A stretch of DNA of 11,594 nt from DASPKW01 sp038244055 (GCA_038244055.1 JBBRTW010000216.1:1-11594); one strand, 5' to 3'. Positions 1 through 6,864 are shown, numbered from the stretch's first letter. Program-made: numbers and translations. The notes: a model not told the origin generated them from the sequence alone.

Positions 1-1
1 C

Positions 2-328
2 CACCCGGAGGATGCCCCGGGCGGCGACGCCGGCGAACCCCTTCCCGATGACGGCAGCGGCAGCACCACCACCCATGTGGTCACCCGCGGCGGCGTCGCC
101 GCCATCGCGGCCCACCAGGGCAGCCGGGGCGAGCCCGTCGATGATGGTACCGCTTCAAGCGGTGGCCCGATCAACGTGAGCGCCACCCCGGGCGGGGGGA
201 GGGCGACGCGGGCCGAGTACGCCGACGATGGGATATCGGGCGCGGCCACCGTCCTCACCTCCGCCGGCAAGGATGCCATCGCGGCCCGGATCGCGGCCAA
301 CATCACCGTGATCAATGCGACGGTATAA
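2..328 (+). CDS. 3' end of a Gly/Ala/Asp-rich protein of unknown function (partial)
   Basis: An open frame runs from the window edge (first full codon at base 2) to a TAA at 326-328, giving 108 residues of C-terminal sequence. It is rich in Gly, Ala, Asp and Thr, with an acidic Gly/Pro start (HPEDAPGGDAGEPLPDDG) and an Ala/Ile-rich end (AARIAANITVINATV). Third codon positions are strongly G/C, as in the clear genes here, and a hairpin terminator follows 34 bases after the stop; both support a real gene end. A GTG at 77 could start an 83-residue version, but the frame stays open upstream, so a longer truncated gene is more likely. I recognise no family. The composition suggests a secreted or surface low-complexity protein, which is only a guess. 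Confidence 0.5.
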   Translation, partial: HPEDAPGGDAGEPLPDDGSGSTTTHVVTRGGVAAIAAHQGSRGEPVDDGTASSGGPINVSATPGGGRATRAEYADDGISGAATVLTSAGKDAIAARIAANITVINATV

Positions 329-361
329 TTGCGTTGGGCACAGGATCCTCCCTTGTTGAAG

Positions 362-391
362 AAGCCCACGGCTGCATGCCGTGGGCTTTTT
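362..391 (+). terminator. Rho-independent terminator, probably shared by two convergent genes
   Basis: A perfect 11-bp stem (AAGCCCACGGC at 362-372 with GCCGTGGGCTT at 378-388) has a 5-base loop, TGCAT, and a T run at 387-391. It lies 34 bases past the plus-strand stop at 328 and touches the stop codon of the minus-strand dehydrogenase gene (391-393). The T tract favours plus-strand termination. On the minus strand the hairpin follows the stop directly but the trailing sequence (CTTCTTCAA) is a weaker T tract, so two-way function is plausible but less certain. Confidence 0.85.
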
Positions 392-2295
392 CAGTCATGC
401 GGCAGCGCATACGCCACGAACGCATCCCCACTCGCCGTGCGTGGCTTTCCCCCGCCGCCGGCCGCGATCACCACGTATTGTCGCCCGCCGACGCGATAGG
501 TGCAGGGTGTCGCGTATCCCCCGGCCGGGAGCTGCGCTTCCCAGAGCAGCTTCCCGCTCGCTTTGTCGAACGCATGAAACTTCGCATCCTTCGATCCGCC
601 GATGAATACTAATCCCCCGGCCGTCACGATCGCGCCGCCGAAGTTTTCGGTGCCGGTGTTACGAATCCCCTGCGCCGCCAGTTCGGGGAACTCTCCCAGT
701 GGCGTGCGCCAGGCGAAATCGCCCTTGGATAGATCGATCGCGTTGAGCAGGCCCCAGGGCGGTTTGACGGCCGGGTAGCCCCCCTGCTGGCCGCCCCACT
801 CGGGCGTTTTTGTGCCATCGCGGAAGTAGGAATAGCCGACCGGTTCGTAGTGGCCCTGCGGCATTTTCTTGAGTGTCGCGACATACGGCGCTTCGTTGGT
901 GTTCACGTAGAGCAGGCCGGTGGTTGGATCGAAGGCAGCGCCCGACCAGGTCGCCCCGCCGTGGAATCCCGGCCGGACCACTGTACCCCGCTCCGAGGGC
1001 GGCGCGTAGGGACCATCGTGGCGATATCCCTTGAGAAGGTCGGCCACCCGCTGATGCGCCTCGGGCGAAAGATCGGTGACATCCGCATCGCTCATCCCCT
1101 GGCCTGAAAACGCCGGTGGCTTCACCGGCGTGGGCTGGGTTTTCGAGGCGACCTCGCCCGGCACATCGGAGGCCGGGGCTGCGATCTCTTTGACTTCGAA
1201 GATCGGCCGGCCCGTTTTGCGTTCGAAGAGGAAGCAATAACCCGTCTTGGTCACCTGCGCCACGGCCGGGACCATCTTCCCTTCGACGTTCACAGCGCAC
1301 ACCACTGGCGGGCAGGGATTATCGTGATCCCATAAATCATGATGAACCGTCTGGAAATGCCAGAGCCGCTTGCCGGTGCGGGCATCCAGCGCCAGAACGC
1401 AATTGGCGAAGAGATTGTCCCCCTTCCGCCCCGCTCCATAAAAATCCGGGCCGGCCGATCCGGTGGCGCAAAACAATATCCCGTTCTCATCATCCACGGT
1501 CAGCCCGCCCCACGGATTGGCCCCGCCGCGCTCTTTCCAGGCATCTTTTTCCCAGGTATCGCCAAACTCCTCGCCTGGCCGGGGAACAGTATGAAACCGC
1601 CACGCCTCCTTCCCGGTCCGAATGTCAAACGCCCGCACGTCCCCCGGCGAGGCGGGGTGGCCCTCGCCATTGGAGCAGCCGATGTAGACGAGATTCTCAA
1701 ACACGGCCGGCGCGCTGGTCGGCCCGTAGGGCAGCTTCGTCAGATCCCGTTCGTCTTTATAGCCTTCGCGCAAATCCACAAATCCGCCAGACCCAAACCC
1801 CGCATCCGGCAAGCCCGTCTTCGCATCCAGCGCGAGCAGCCGTCCATCCGTCAACCCGACCAGAATCCGCTTTTGATCCTTCCCATCGCTCCAATACGCC
1901 ACCCCGCGATTGACGCCGCCCGATGCCCGCATCCGCACAGCATGCGCACCCGATTTCTCATCGGCGTATGGATCGAATGCCCAAAGCTCCTTGCCGGTGG
2001 CCGCATCGAGCGCTACCACTTTCGTCTTCACAGTCGTGATGTACATCACCCCATCCACGACCACCGGCGTACACTCGATCGTAGTCCCCTTGGCCGGGTC
2101 GGCATCGCCGGTGTGATAGGTCCAGGCGACCTCGAGTCGCCCGACGTTATCGCGGTTGATTTGATCGAGTTCGGAATACCGCGCTCCACCTTTGTCGTTG
2201 CCGACGTTGGGCCAGTCGACCGACATATTCCGCCCAGCGCAACCACCCAGCACGAGGCAAATCCAACCGAAAACGAGATAAGTCGATCGAATCAT
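391..2295 (-). CDS. PQQ-dependent quinoprotein dehydrogenase-like lipoprotein
   Basis: The product is 634 residues and belongs to the eight-bladed beta-propeller quinoprotein dehydrogenases (membrane glucose dehydrogenase-like group), which oxidise sugars or alcohols in the periplasm and pass electrons to quinone. Repeated blade motifs are visible, such as VVALDAATGKELW (about 93-105), VRAFDIRTGKEAW (220-232), VLALDARTGKRLWHF (300-314) and FHAFDKASGKLLW (573-585). The conserved HHDLWDHD segment is at 318-325 and the TKTG lysine at K350; both match active-site regions of this family. The ATG at 2295 was chosen because GAGG sits five bases upstream and the N-terminus is then a lipoprotein signal (MIRSTYLVFGWICLVLGGC, predicted lipidated Cys19). 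A start 27 bases earlier at 2322 would put nine polar residues before the signal. No CXXCH haem motif and no multi-pass membrane domain are present, unlike quinohaemoproteins and E. coli Gcd. The substrate cannot be read from sequence. PQQ synthesis genes are not in the window. Confidence 0.92.
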   Translation of the reverse strand: MIRSTYLVFGWICLVLGGCAGRNMSVDWPNVGNDKGGARYSELDQINRDNVGRLEVAWTYHTGDADPAKGTTIECTPVVVDGVMYITTVKTKVVALDAATGKELWAFDPYADEKSGAHAVRMRASGGVNRGVAYWSDGKDQKRILVGLTDGRLLALDAKTGLPDAGFGSGGFVDLREGYKDERDLTKLPYGPTSAPAVFENLVYIGCSNGEGHPASPGDVRAFDIRTGKEAWRFHTVPRPGEEFGDTWEKDAWKERGGANPWGGLTVDDENGILFCATGSAGPDFYGAGRKGDNLFANCVLALDARTGKRLWHFQTVHHDLWDHDNPCPPVVCAVNVEGKMVPAVAQVTKTGYCFLFERKTGRPIFEVKEIAAPASDVPGEVASKTQPTPVKPPAFSGQGMSDADVTDLSPEAHQRVADLLKGYRHDGPYAPPSERGTVVRPGFHGGATWSGAAFDPTTGLLYVNTNEAPYVATLKKMPQGHYEPVGYSYFRDGTKTPEWGGQQGGYPAVKPPWGLLNAIDLSKGDFAWRTPLGEFPELAAQGIRNTGTENFGGAIVTAGGLVFIGGSKDAKFHAFDKASGKLLWEAQLPAGGYATPCTYRVGGRQYVVIAAGGGGKPRTASGDAFVAYALPHD

Positions 2296-2369
2296 GGAAT
2301 CCTCGTTCGTGTCGTCACCCAAGTGGCTATATTCGACGGGTTCAACTTCGACTCATTCAGCATGACCTT

Positions 2370-2444
2370 TCATCCGCGTTCTCGGAGCTTTCTCATCCGC
2401 TCAAGTTCCTCCGCCTCATCGAATCGATAGGGCAGTCGCGCCAT
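2370..2444 (-). CDS. Possible 24-residue small ORF
   Basis: In the 166-base gap between the 74-residue protein gene and the dehydrogenase gene, an ATG at 2444 opens a 24-codon frame ending in TGA at 2370-2372. The peptide begins MARLPYRFDEAEELER and continues with more Arg, Lys and Glu, so it is highly charged and likely helical. It has no strong ribosome binding site (GGCGG lies just upstream). It could be a true small protein, the tail of a decayed gene, or chance. I recognise no family. The rest of the gap shows no terminator and no convincing promoter. Confidence 0.25.
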   Translation of the reverse strand: MARLPYRFDEAEELERMRKLRERG

Positions 2445-2461
2445 CAGCCGCCGCGAATCGA

Positions 2462-2686
2462 TTACGCCTTGTCGCGCTTCAAAGCCGCAGTTCCACTCTT
2501 GAGACGATGCCCGTTCGATTTACCATTCGCACCCTTCGGATTGAGATTCACGATCTTCCCAGCCTTGAGAACATAGATTGGCGTTCCAGTGGCGCGGGCG
2601 AGCCGCAGGGCCGTGCGCGCCGCCCTCCGCAACGCAGGCTCAGAACCTTTAATATCCGGATCGCGCGATCTCATTGTCGACTTCAT
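2462..2686 (-). CDS. Small basic protein paired with the zeta-like gene (putative antitoxin or accessory protein)
   Basis: This 74-residue protein is rich in Arg, Lys and Ala. Residues about 18-33 (ALRRAARTALRLARAT) should form an amphipathic basic helix, followed by GTPIYVLKAGKIVNLNP, a short beta-hairpin-like segment ending in a hydrophobic strand, and then a basic tail. Its ATG overlaps the stop of the upstream zeta-like gene (ATGA, four bases shared), so the two were probably translated together. From memory, proteins of this shape often follow zeta-toxin-like kinases in environmental bacteria, which suggests a partner role. That role as antitoxin is inference: in the classical epsilon-zeta system the antitoxin gene comes first, whereas here the order is reversed. 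The frame is intact although its partner gene is broken. Confidence 0.65.
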   Translation of the reverse strand: MKSTMRSRDPDIKGSEPALRRAARTALRLARATGTPIYVLKAGKIVNLNPKGANGKSNGHRLKSGTAALKRDKA

Positions 2687-3216
2687 CGGTTGTCTCCCGT
2701 TGCCAGCAGCCGGGGCGTAGCTTCCGAATTATCGTAGAGGGCCCAACTGTTTACCAGCGTGGAATAAAGCGTCTGGAAGTTTTTCAGCCCCGCATGAAAT
2801 CGCCGGCGCACGACGTCTCGCGGAATATTATGCCCACCCTGCGCCACTCGGGCCTTAACGCGCGCCAACGCCAGCCGCACCGATGGCAGACGAAGAAAAA
2901 TCAACTTGACGTGATAACCCGCCTTTCGCCATCGGGGAATATGACGGGCATAGATCCGCCCGCTCAAGGTCGTCTCGAACGCAAAGCTATCCCGCCTCTT
3001 CACTCACGCGCGAATCATCTCCAACATGAGTCGTCCGGCAGCCATGGCCGCTTGAGCCGGATCAAATGGCGACAATCCCTGAGCGATCAGATCGGCGTTG
3101 ATAAAATCCGGGCAATCCGCCTCTGTTGGCAGAAACTCCCGCGCAAAAGTGGTTTTTCCCGCTCCATTGGGATCGGCAATTATCACGATCCTGGGTGGAC
3201 GCTTTCGTTTGGGCAT
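2683..3216 (-). pseudogene. Zeta-toxin-like P-loop kinase gene interrupted by an in-frame TGA
   Basis: Two abutting frames in the same phase together make one zeta-toxin-like P-loop kinase. The first part (3216-3004, 70 residues) holds a Walker A-like segment, VIIADPNGAGKTTFAREFLP, and the strand INADLIAQGLSPFDP. The second (3003-2683, 106 residues) holds FAFETTLSG, then RWRKAGYHVKLIFLRLPS, GGHNIPRDVVRRRF and WALYDNSE, all in the order of intact family members of about 180-200 residues. A single TGA (3004-3006) separates them with no residues missing, in the linker between LMLEMIRA and the FAFETTLSG strand. In addition, the first Gly of the P-loop (usually GPNGAGKTT) is Asp (codon GAT, one base from GGT). 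Two independent lesions favour a decaying gene. The GTG right after the TGA could allow reinitiation, so a split two-chain protein is possible. It starts 14 bases past the sulfatase stop. Family members phosphorylate UDP-N-acetylglucosamine or other small molecules. Confidence 0.8.
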
Positions 3217-3230
3217 TGGCGAAATCCATT

Positions 3231-4754
3231 CTACACCCCCGGCCGCGTCCCATTTCCATCCCGAATCTGCTGAAACAAATCCCCCAGTTCCTTCACCTTG
3301 TCGGCATGCTCCGCCGCCACATCCTTCGTCTCCGCCAGATCATCGGCGAGATTGAAAAGCATCGGCTTGCCCCTCGCGCCGGCCGCCGGCGCGCGACCGG
3401 CCGGGCCGACACCGGTGGGGAAGAGTTTCCATTCCCCCTTGCGGATCGCCAGCGGGCCGCCCTGCTCGACCAGCGATTCGCGGCCGAACTGCGCCTCGCC
3501 CAAGAGCGCGGGAAGGACATTCAAGCTATCCGGCCCCGCGCCGGCCGCCAGAGTCGTGCCCGCCAGCGTGGCCAGGCTGTTCATCAGATCGATCTGGCAC
3601 ACCAGCGCGGCCGAGGTTTGTCCAGCCTTGATCTTCCCAGGCCAGCGGGTGATGAAGGGAACGCGCGTGCCACCTTCAAATGAGCTGTACTTTCCCCCGC
3701 GCAGCGGTCCGGCCGGGACATGCCCGTTCAGCTTCTCCACGGCGCCATCCGCATACCCATCATCCACCACCGGCCCGTTGTCGCTCGTGAAAATCACCAG
3801 CGTGTTGTCGGTCAGCTTCAGGCGATCCAGCGTCTCCATCACCTGGCCCACGGACCAGTCCATCTGCTGAATCACATCTCCGCGAATGCCGCACTCGCTC
3901 TTGCCGGCGAAGCGCTCGTGCGGAGCGCGCGGGACGTGAATATCGTGGGTCGCGAAATAGAGAAAGAACGGCTTATCCTTGTTGGTCTCGATGAAGGTCA
4001 CCGCCTTTTTCGTCAGCACATCCGCGATGTCCTCATCGCGCCAGCGCGCCGCTTTGCCCCCGGCCATAAATCCGATCCGGCTGATCCCGTTGACGATCGT
4101 GTTGTCGTGACCATGCGAGAGCTTCATTTTCAAGAGCTCGGGATGCTCCTTGCCGGTCGGCTCATCGCCGACTTTGTATTGATAATTCACCAGGATGGGG
4201 TCGGCCGGGTCGACGCCGACGACCCGATGGTTCTCAACGTAGACGCAGGGCACCCGATCGCCGGTGGCCGGGATGATCCAGGAATAGTCGAACCCCACCT
4301 CGTTCGGCCCGGGCGAAATATCCTTATTCCAATCGATCTTTGCCTGGGGCAAGCCCAAACCAAGATGCCATTTTCCGACCGCGCCGGTGGCGTACCCGGC
4401 TTTGCGGAGCACGTTCGGAAGAGTCGCCGATTTCGTATCGATAATGAGCGATGCATCCCCCGGCAGGATGTTGGTGCCCTTTTGCCGCCAGGCGTATTGG
4501 CCGGTCAAAAATGAATAGCGGCTCGGGGTGCAGGTCCCGGAAGTCGCATGTCCATCCGTGAAGCGAATCCCCTGCGATGACAGGCGATCGACATTCGGCG
4601 TTTTGACTTTGGTGGCCCCGTAGCAGCCGACATCGCCGTAGCCGAGATCATCGACCATGATCACGATTACATTGGGAAGCTGGGCCGATTTGACCGACCC
4701 TGAAAATCCAACCCAGCTTGCCAAAAACGCGGCGGCGAGTGTGAGGCGGTTCAT
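3231..4754 (-). CDS. Secreted formylglycine-dependent sulfatase (arylsulfatase family)
   Basis: The product is 507 residues. It begins with a signal peptide (MNRLTLAAAFLASWVGFSG, cleavage likely after VKSA at about residue 24), so it should act in the periplasm or outside the cell, removing sulfate esters from sulfated glycans or related substrates. Type I sulfatase hallmarks are all present: metal-binding DD at 35-36 (VDDLGYGD), the formylglycine signature CTPSR with Cys75 as the residue to be oxidised, GKWHLG (Lys128, His130), HDIH (His270, His273), SDNG (Asp325, Asn326) and the Lys355 region LRGGKYSSFEGGTR. Activity needs a formylglycine-generating enzyme encoded elsewhere. The ATG at 4754 has GGAG four bases upstream. 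A terminator lies between this gene and the next one upstream, so it probably has its own promoter in 4755-4831; a TATATT in that interval is a weak -10 candidate without a clear -35. The precise substrate is unknown. Confidence 0.95.
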   Translation of the reverse strand: MNRLTLAAAFLASWVGFSGSVKSAQLPNVIVIMVDDLGYGDVGCYGATKVKTPNVDRLSSQGIRFTDGHATSGTCTPSRYSFLTGQYAWRQKGTNILPGDASLIIDTKSATLPNVLRKAGYATGAVGKWHLGLGLPQAKIDWNKDISPGPNEVGFDYSWIIPATGDRVPCVYVENHRVVGVDPADPILVNYQYKVGDEPTGKEHPELLKMKLSHGHDNTIVNGISRIGFMAGGKAARWRDEDIADVLTKKAVTFIETNKDKPFFLYFATHDIHVPRAPHERFAGKSECGIRGDVIQQMDWSVGQVMETLDRLKLTDNTLVIFTSDNGPVVDDGYADGAVEKLNGHVPAGPLRGGKYSSFEGGTRVPFITRWPGKIKAGQTSAALVCQIDLMNSLATLAGTTLAAGAGPDSLNVLPALLGEAQFGRESLVEQGGPLAIRKGEWKLFPTGVGPAGRAPAAGARGKPMLFNLADDLAETKDVAAEHADKVKELGDLFQQIRDGNGTRPGV

Positions 4755-4831
4755 ATCACTCCAATAGCCCCCGCAAAGGCGTTCCGTTGAGGCCGGTTGA
4801 AATATAAAAGCAGTTCATCTCGAACATAGCG

Positions 4832-4864
4832 AAAAGGACTGGCCGCGATGTGCGGCCAGTCCTT
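4832..4864 (-). terminator. Rho-independent terminator of the Gly-rich secreted protein gene
   Basis: A perfect 13-bp stem (AAGGACTGGCCGC at 4834-4846 with GCGGCCAGTCCTT at 4852-4864) encloses a 5-base loop. Read on the minus strand it ends in CCTTTTCGC, giving a short T run. It lies about 70 bases past the stop codon of the gene ending at 4932 and separates that gene from the sulfatase. The remainder of the gap 4755-4931 shows no further gene. Confidence 0.8.
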
Positions 4865-4931
4865 GAGATTTCAAAATGCGCTGAATCAAAGGTCAAACGA
4901 CCTCTCATTGCAACGTTATCTCTGGAAAAAC

Positions 4932-5771
4932 TCAGATCTTGCCAGCTCGGGCCGCATCGGCACCGCCGCCGGCTCCACCGGCACCCGGAGCGCCGCCTCG
5001 GCCCGCACCGCCGCCGCCAGCACCACCACCGGCTCCGCCGCGACCACGTCGGCCTCCTTGGGCTCCGCCGGCCGCGCCACCCGCAGCACCGCCTGCTGCG
5101 CCGCCACCTTGGCCGAAGCCGCCGCGACCGCCTGCGCCGCCTTGACCGAAGCGGGCCGCCATGTCAGCGCGGGCCTTATCGAGCTCGGCCTGACGCGCGG
5201 CCTGGGCCGTTTCAACAGCCTTGGCCTGTTCGGGATTGAGGATTTCCTTGATCTTCTTCACGAACTCATCCGCATTGGGGGCCGTCGCCTGGAGATCCTG
5301 GCGCTTCTGGCCGAGGTCCTGGAATTTCTGCCGCATGTCCTGACCACCGCCGCCGTTTCCACCGGCCGTTCGCAGGGCCGCGAAGTCATCGGCGATCTTC
5401 TTGAAATCGGCTTCGTGATCGGCGCGCCACTTGGTCGTCTGGGCCTTGTAGTCATCCCGGACGGCCTGGATCTTTTCCTTCTGATCCTTGGTCAGTTCGA
5501 AGGTGACCGAGAGGCTGGACTCGCCCAGGATGCCGATGAAAATGACGAAGTTATCGCGAGCGATGCCGCCGCCGATGCCGCCGATGCCGCCGCCGCCAAA
5601 ACCACCGCGTCCACCAGGACCGCCGCCACCCGGATTCGGGGCCGGGGCCGCGGGAGCGGCCGGGGAAGTCTGATCGGCCGGCTTGTCGCCATCAGCGGCG
5701 AAAGTCCAGGTCGGGAGGGAGAGAGTAAGAACGAGGGCAGCCGCCACGAGCGGGAGAATACGATTCTTCAT
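4932..5771 (-). CDS. Secreted Gly/Ala-rich protein with LTxxQ-like helical core
   Basis: The 279-residue product has a signal peptide (MKNRILPLVAAALVLTLSLP, cleavage near TFA/AD at 25-26), a Pro/Ala/Gly linker (about 30-70), a helical charged core (about 90-205) and a very Gly/Ala-rich tail (about 209-270, with runs such as GGAAGGAAGGAQGG). The core has LTKDQKEKIQAV (93-104) and LNPEQAKAV (178-186), resembling the paired LTxxQ motifs of Spy/CpxP/ZraP-type periplasmic proteins (family resemblance, not proven homology). Similar motifs recur in the proteins at 7324-7845 and 7885-8373 across the divergent promoter, suggesting a shared role or regulator. The ATG at 5771 is preceded by AAGGA about ten bases upstream. 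The Gly-rich tail suggests a disordered, surface or matrix role, but function is unknown. Confidence 0.85.
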   Translation of the reverse strand: MKNRILPLVAAALVLTLSLPTWTFAADGDKPADQTSPAAPAAPAPNPGGGGPGGRGGFGGGGIGGIGGGIARDNFVIFIGILGESSLSVTFELTKDQKEKIQAVRDDYKAQTTKWRADHEADFKKIADDFAALRTAGGNGGGGQDMRQKFQDLGQKRQDLQATAPNADEFVKKIKEILNPEQAKAVETAQAARQAELDKARADMAARFGQGGAGGRGGFGQGGGAAGGAAGGAAGGAQGGRRGRGGAGGGAGGGGAGRGGAPGAGGAGGGADAARAGKI

Positions 5772-5865
5772 AAGAGGTGTTTCCTTTCAATCGACAGAAC
5801 GCGGATGGGAAGCGGTTATTGCGGGGGGATTTTTGGGGGAATGGGAATTCGAATTCGCCAGTTCG

Positions 5866-5881
5866 CCACGGAGCCACGGAG
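5866..5881. repeat. Two CCACGGAG direct repeats next to the 8-bp array
   Basis: CCACGGAG occurs twice in tandem (5866-5873 and 5874-5881), followed by the looser GAAGGACG, and stops 11 bases before the ACAATGAG array. It has the same 8-base unit length. Tandem CACGGAG-type units recur in intergenic DNA of other environmental bacteria (from memory). Confidence 0.6.
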
Positions 5882-5892
5882 GAAGGACGAAG

Positions 5893-6004
5893 ACAATGAG
5901 ACAATGAGACAATGAGACAATGAGACAATGAGACAATGAGACAATGAGACAATGAGACAATGAGACAATGAGACAATGAGACAATGAGACAATGAGACGA
6001 TGGG
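5893..6004. repeat. Tandem array of 8-bp unit ACAATGAG (13 perfect copies plus one degenerate)
   Basis: Thirteen exact copies of ACAATGAG run from 5893 to 5996, followed by a degenerate fourteenth, ACGATGGG (5997-6004). Because 8 is not a multiple of 3, every reading frame through it cycles through 24 bases, giving an eight-residue false peptide repeat on the minus strand (CLIVSLSH). The near-perfect identity suggests recent expansion by slippage. It lies between divergent promoters, where a change in copy number could alter spacing. Confidence 0.97.
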
Positions 6005-6086
6005 ACTGTGGCTGGGATTGGATGGATGGGTTGGCTGAGGTTGGGTGGCTCGGGCAAGGGTAGTCCAATGCTGGTGTCTGATTGTT

Positions 6087-6118
6087 CTCATTGTCTCCCT
6101 GTCTCATTGTCTCTTTGT
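6087..6118. repeat. Inverted, partly degenerate copies of the 8-bp unit
   Basis: Four tandem octamers, CTCATTGT, CTCCCTGT, CTCATTGT and CTCTTTGT, fill 6087-6118. CTCATTGT is the exact reverse complement of ACAATGAG, so this block is inverted relative to the main array about 85 bases away, and the two could pair as a long stem. Two units are exact and two carry changes, suggesting an older or eroded block. Confidence 0.9.
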
Positions 6119-6207
6119 TCCATCGTCCCCTGCCAAGCGCGATGCTTTTGGATAAGATGAGCGCGCGGCGATGGATCAGGAATTTTTTTTGGAATTCGTG
6201 GAAGAGA

Positions 6208-6813
6208 ATGGGCGGACCGCGCAACAGTACGGGGGACTCGGCCGAATCTCCGGCATCCCAGGCCTTACCCGGCCTGGAACAGGCCCCTCCCGGCCTGGAC
6301 GATGCCGAGTTGATGCGGCGTATCGCCCGGGGCGATGAGAAATCATTCCGGGCGCTGGTGGATCGGCACGCGCGATACCTCTACGGCATCGCCAACTCCC
6401 TTTCGGGCAACCCAACCGACGCGGATGACCTGGTGCAGGAGACACTGGCGGCTGTTCTGGAAGCGCATTTTCGCGGCGAGTCTTCGGTGCGGACGTTTCT
6501 GGTCAGCATCCTGGTGCGCAAGGCCGGAATGCTCAGGCGGTCGGCACGGCGGAGCGAGAAGGATCAGCAGCGCGGCACGGGCGCTGGTGTGCAGGAGTCG
6601 CCGGCATCGGGAGTCGATGCCCGTCTGGATGTGGGCGTGATGCTGGAAACCCTGTCGATGGAGCATCGGCAGGTGGTGGTGCTGAGAGAACTCGAAGCAA
6701 TGAGTTACGACGAAATCGCCCAGGCGCTGGGCGTGCCGCGCGGAACGGTGGAATCGAGGTTGCACCGGGCGCGGGCGCAGTTGCGGGAACGGTTCAGGGA
6801 TTTTCTGGCGTGA
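6208..6813 (+). CDS. ECF-type RNA polymerase sigma factor
   Basis: The product is a group IV (ECF) sigma factor that would direct RNA polymerase to a small envelope-related regulon. From the ATG at 6208 it has 201 residues. Region 2 covers about 48-112 (ALVDRHARYLYGIANSLSG, then the core-binding DADDLVQETL at 71-80 and SVRTFLVSILVRKAGMLRR). Region 4 covers about 143-195 (LSMEHRQVVVLRELEAMSYD and the helix-turn-helix IAQALGVPRGTVESRLHRAR). The start is uncertain: the frame is open back to a TTG in the repeat block, with ATGs at 6142, 6157 and 6208. I chose 6208 because GGAAGAGA stands directly before it and the upstream residues do not look conserved. About 30 low-conservation Pro/Gly/Ser residues precede region 2. 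The anti-sigma gene follows 64 bases later, the usual arrangement for a membrane-tethered, signal-released sigma factor. Confidence 0.92.
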   Translation: MGGPRNSTGDSAESPASQALPGLEQAPPGLDDAELMRRIARGDEKSFRALVDRHARYLYGIANSLSGNPTDADDLVQETLAAVLEAHFRGESSVRTFLVSILVRKAGMLRRSARRSEKDQQRGTGAGVQESPASGVDARLDVGVMLETLSMEHRQVVVLRELEAMSYDEIAQALGVPRGTVESRLHRARAQLRERFRDFLA

Positions 6814-6840
6814 GGAGATTGCACGAAGCCCTCACCCCCA

Positions 6841-6864
6841 CCCTCTCCCGAGTACAGGAGAGGG
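6841..6864 (+). promoter_or_regulatory. Hairpin overlapping the anti-sigma ribosome binding region
   Basis: In the 64-base gap between sigma and anti-sigma genes, CCCTCTCC (6841-6848) pairs with GGAGAGGG (6857-6864) over an 8-base loop. The right arm runs into GAGAAGAGG, the purine-rich ribosome binding region seven bases before the ATG at 6878. Folding could reduce anti-sigma translation relative to sigma. Flanking text (CCCTCACCCCCACCCTCTCCC on the left) resembles a dispersed CCCTCACCCC/GGAGAGGG repeat seen in many bacteria (from memory), so it may be a mobile repeat rather than a dedicated regulator. There is no T tract, so it is not a terminator. Confidence 0.45.

Larger units (their letters stand above)
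5772..6207. promoter_or_regulatory. Divergent intergenic region between secreted protein gene and sigma factor operon
   Basis: These 436 bases separate two genes reading outwards, so promoters for both should lie here, but I see no convincing -35/-10 pair on either strand. Identifiable contents are a 12-base palindrome GAATTCGAATTC (5845-5856), two CCACGGAG units (5866-5881), the ACAATGAG array (5893-6004), an unstructured stretch (6005-6080), and inverted copies of the array unit (6087-6118). If the sigma factor controls itself, its target promoter should be here, next to or displaced by the repeats. Confidence 0.4.

Noticed and set aside
1339..2430. Long open frame of 363 codons on the plus strand
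   Set aside because: It lies opposite the dehydrogenase gene, whose propeller motifs and lipobox are unmistakable. The plus-strand translation has no recognisable motif and results from the GC-rich codon pattern.
5845..5856. GAATTCGAATTC palindrome as an operator
   Set aside because: It is a perfect 12-base palindrome in the divergent promoter region, but nothing links it to a regulator in this window and short palindromes arise by chance.
4848..5915. Open frame of 355 codons on the plus strand rich in Ala, Thr and Ser
   Set aside because: It is the complement of the Gly/Ala-rich secreted protein gene, whose minus-strand reading has a signal peptide, ribosome binding site and downstream terminator.
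5893..6118. CRISPR array
   Set aside because: The units are 8 bases with no spacers and no cas genes nearby, so this is a simple tandem repeat.
6082..6207. N-terminal extension of the sigma factor from TTG at 6082 or ATG at 6142/6157
   Set aside because: The TTG lies inside the inverted octamer block, the two ATGs have weak ribosome binding sites, and the added residues do not resemble the family. The ATG at 6208 is preferred but not proven.
5692..6224. Minus-strand frames with a repeating CLIVSLSH peptide
   Set aside because: The peptide repeat is simply the translation of the 8-bp tandem array in overlapping frames; the surrounding residues show no protein character.
6171..6341. Alternative plus-strand frame starting at 6171 (MDQEFFLEFVEENGR...)
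   Set aside because: It overlaps the sigma factor gene in another frame and becomes a low-complexity Pro/Arg/Gly reading soon after the start; no family seen.
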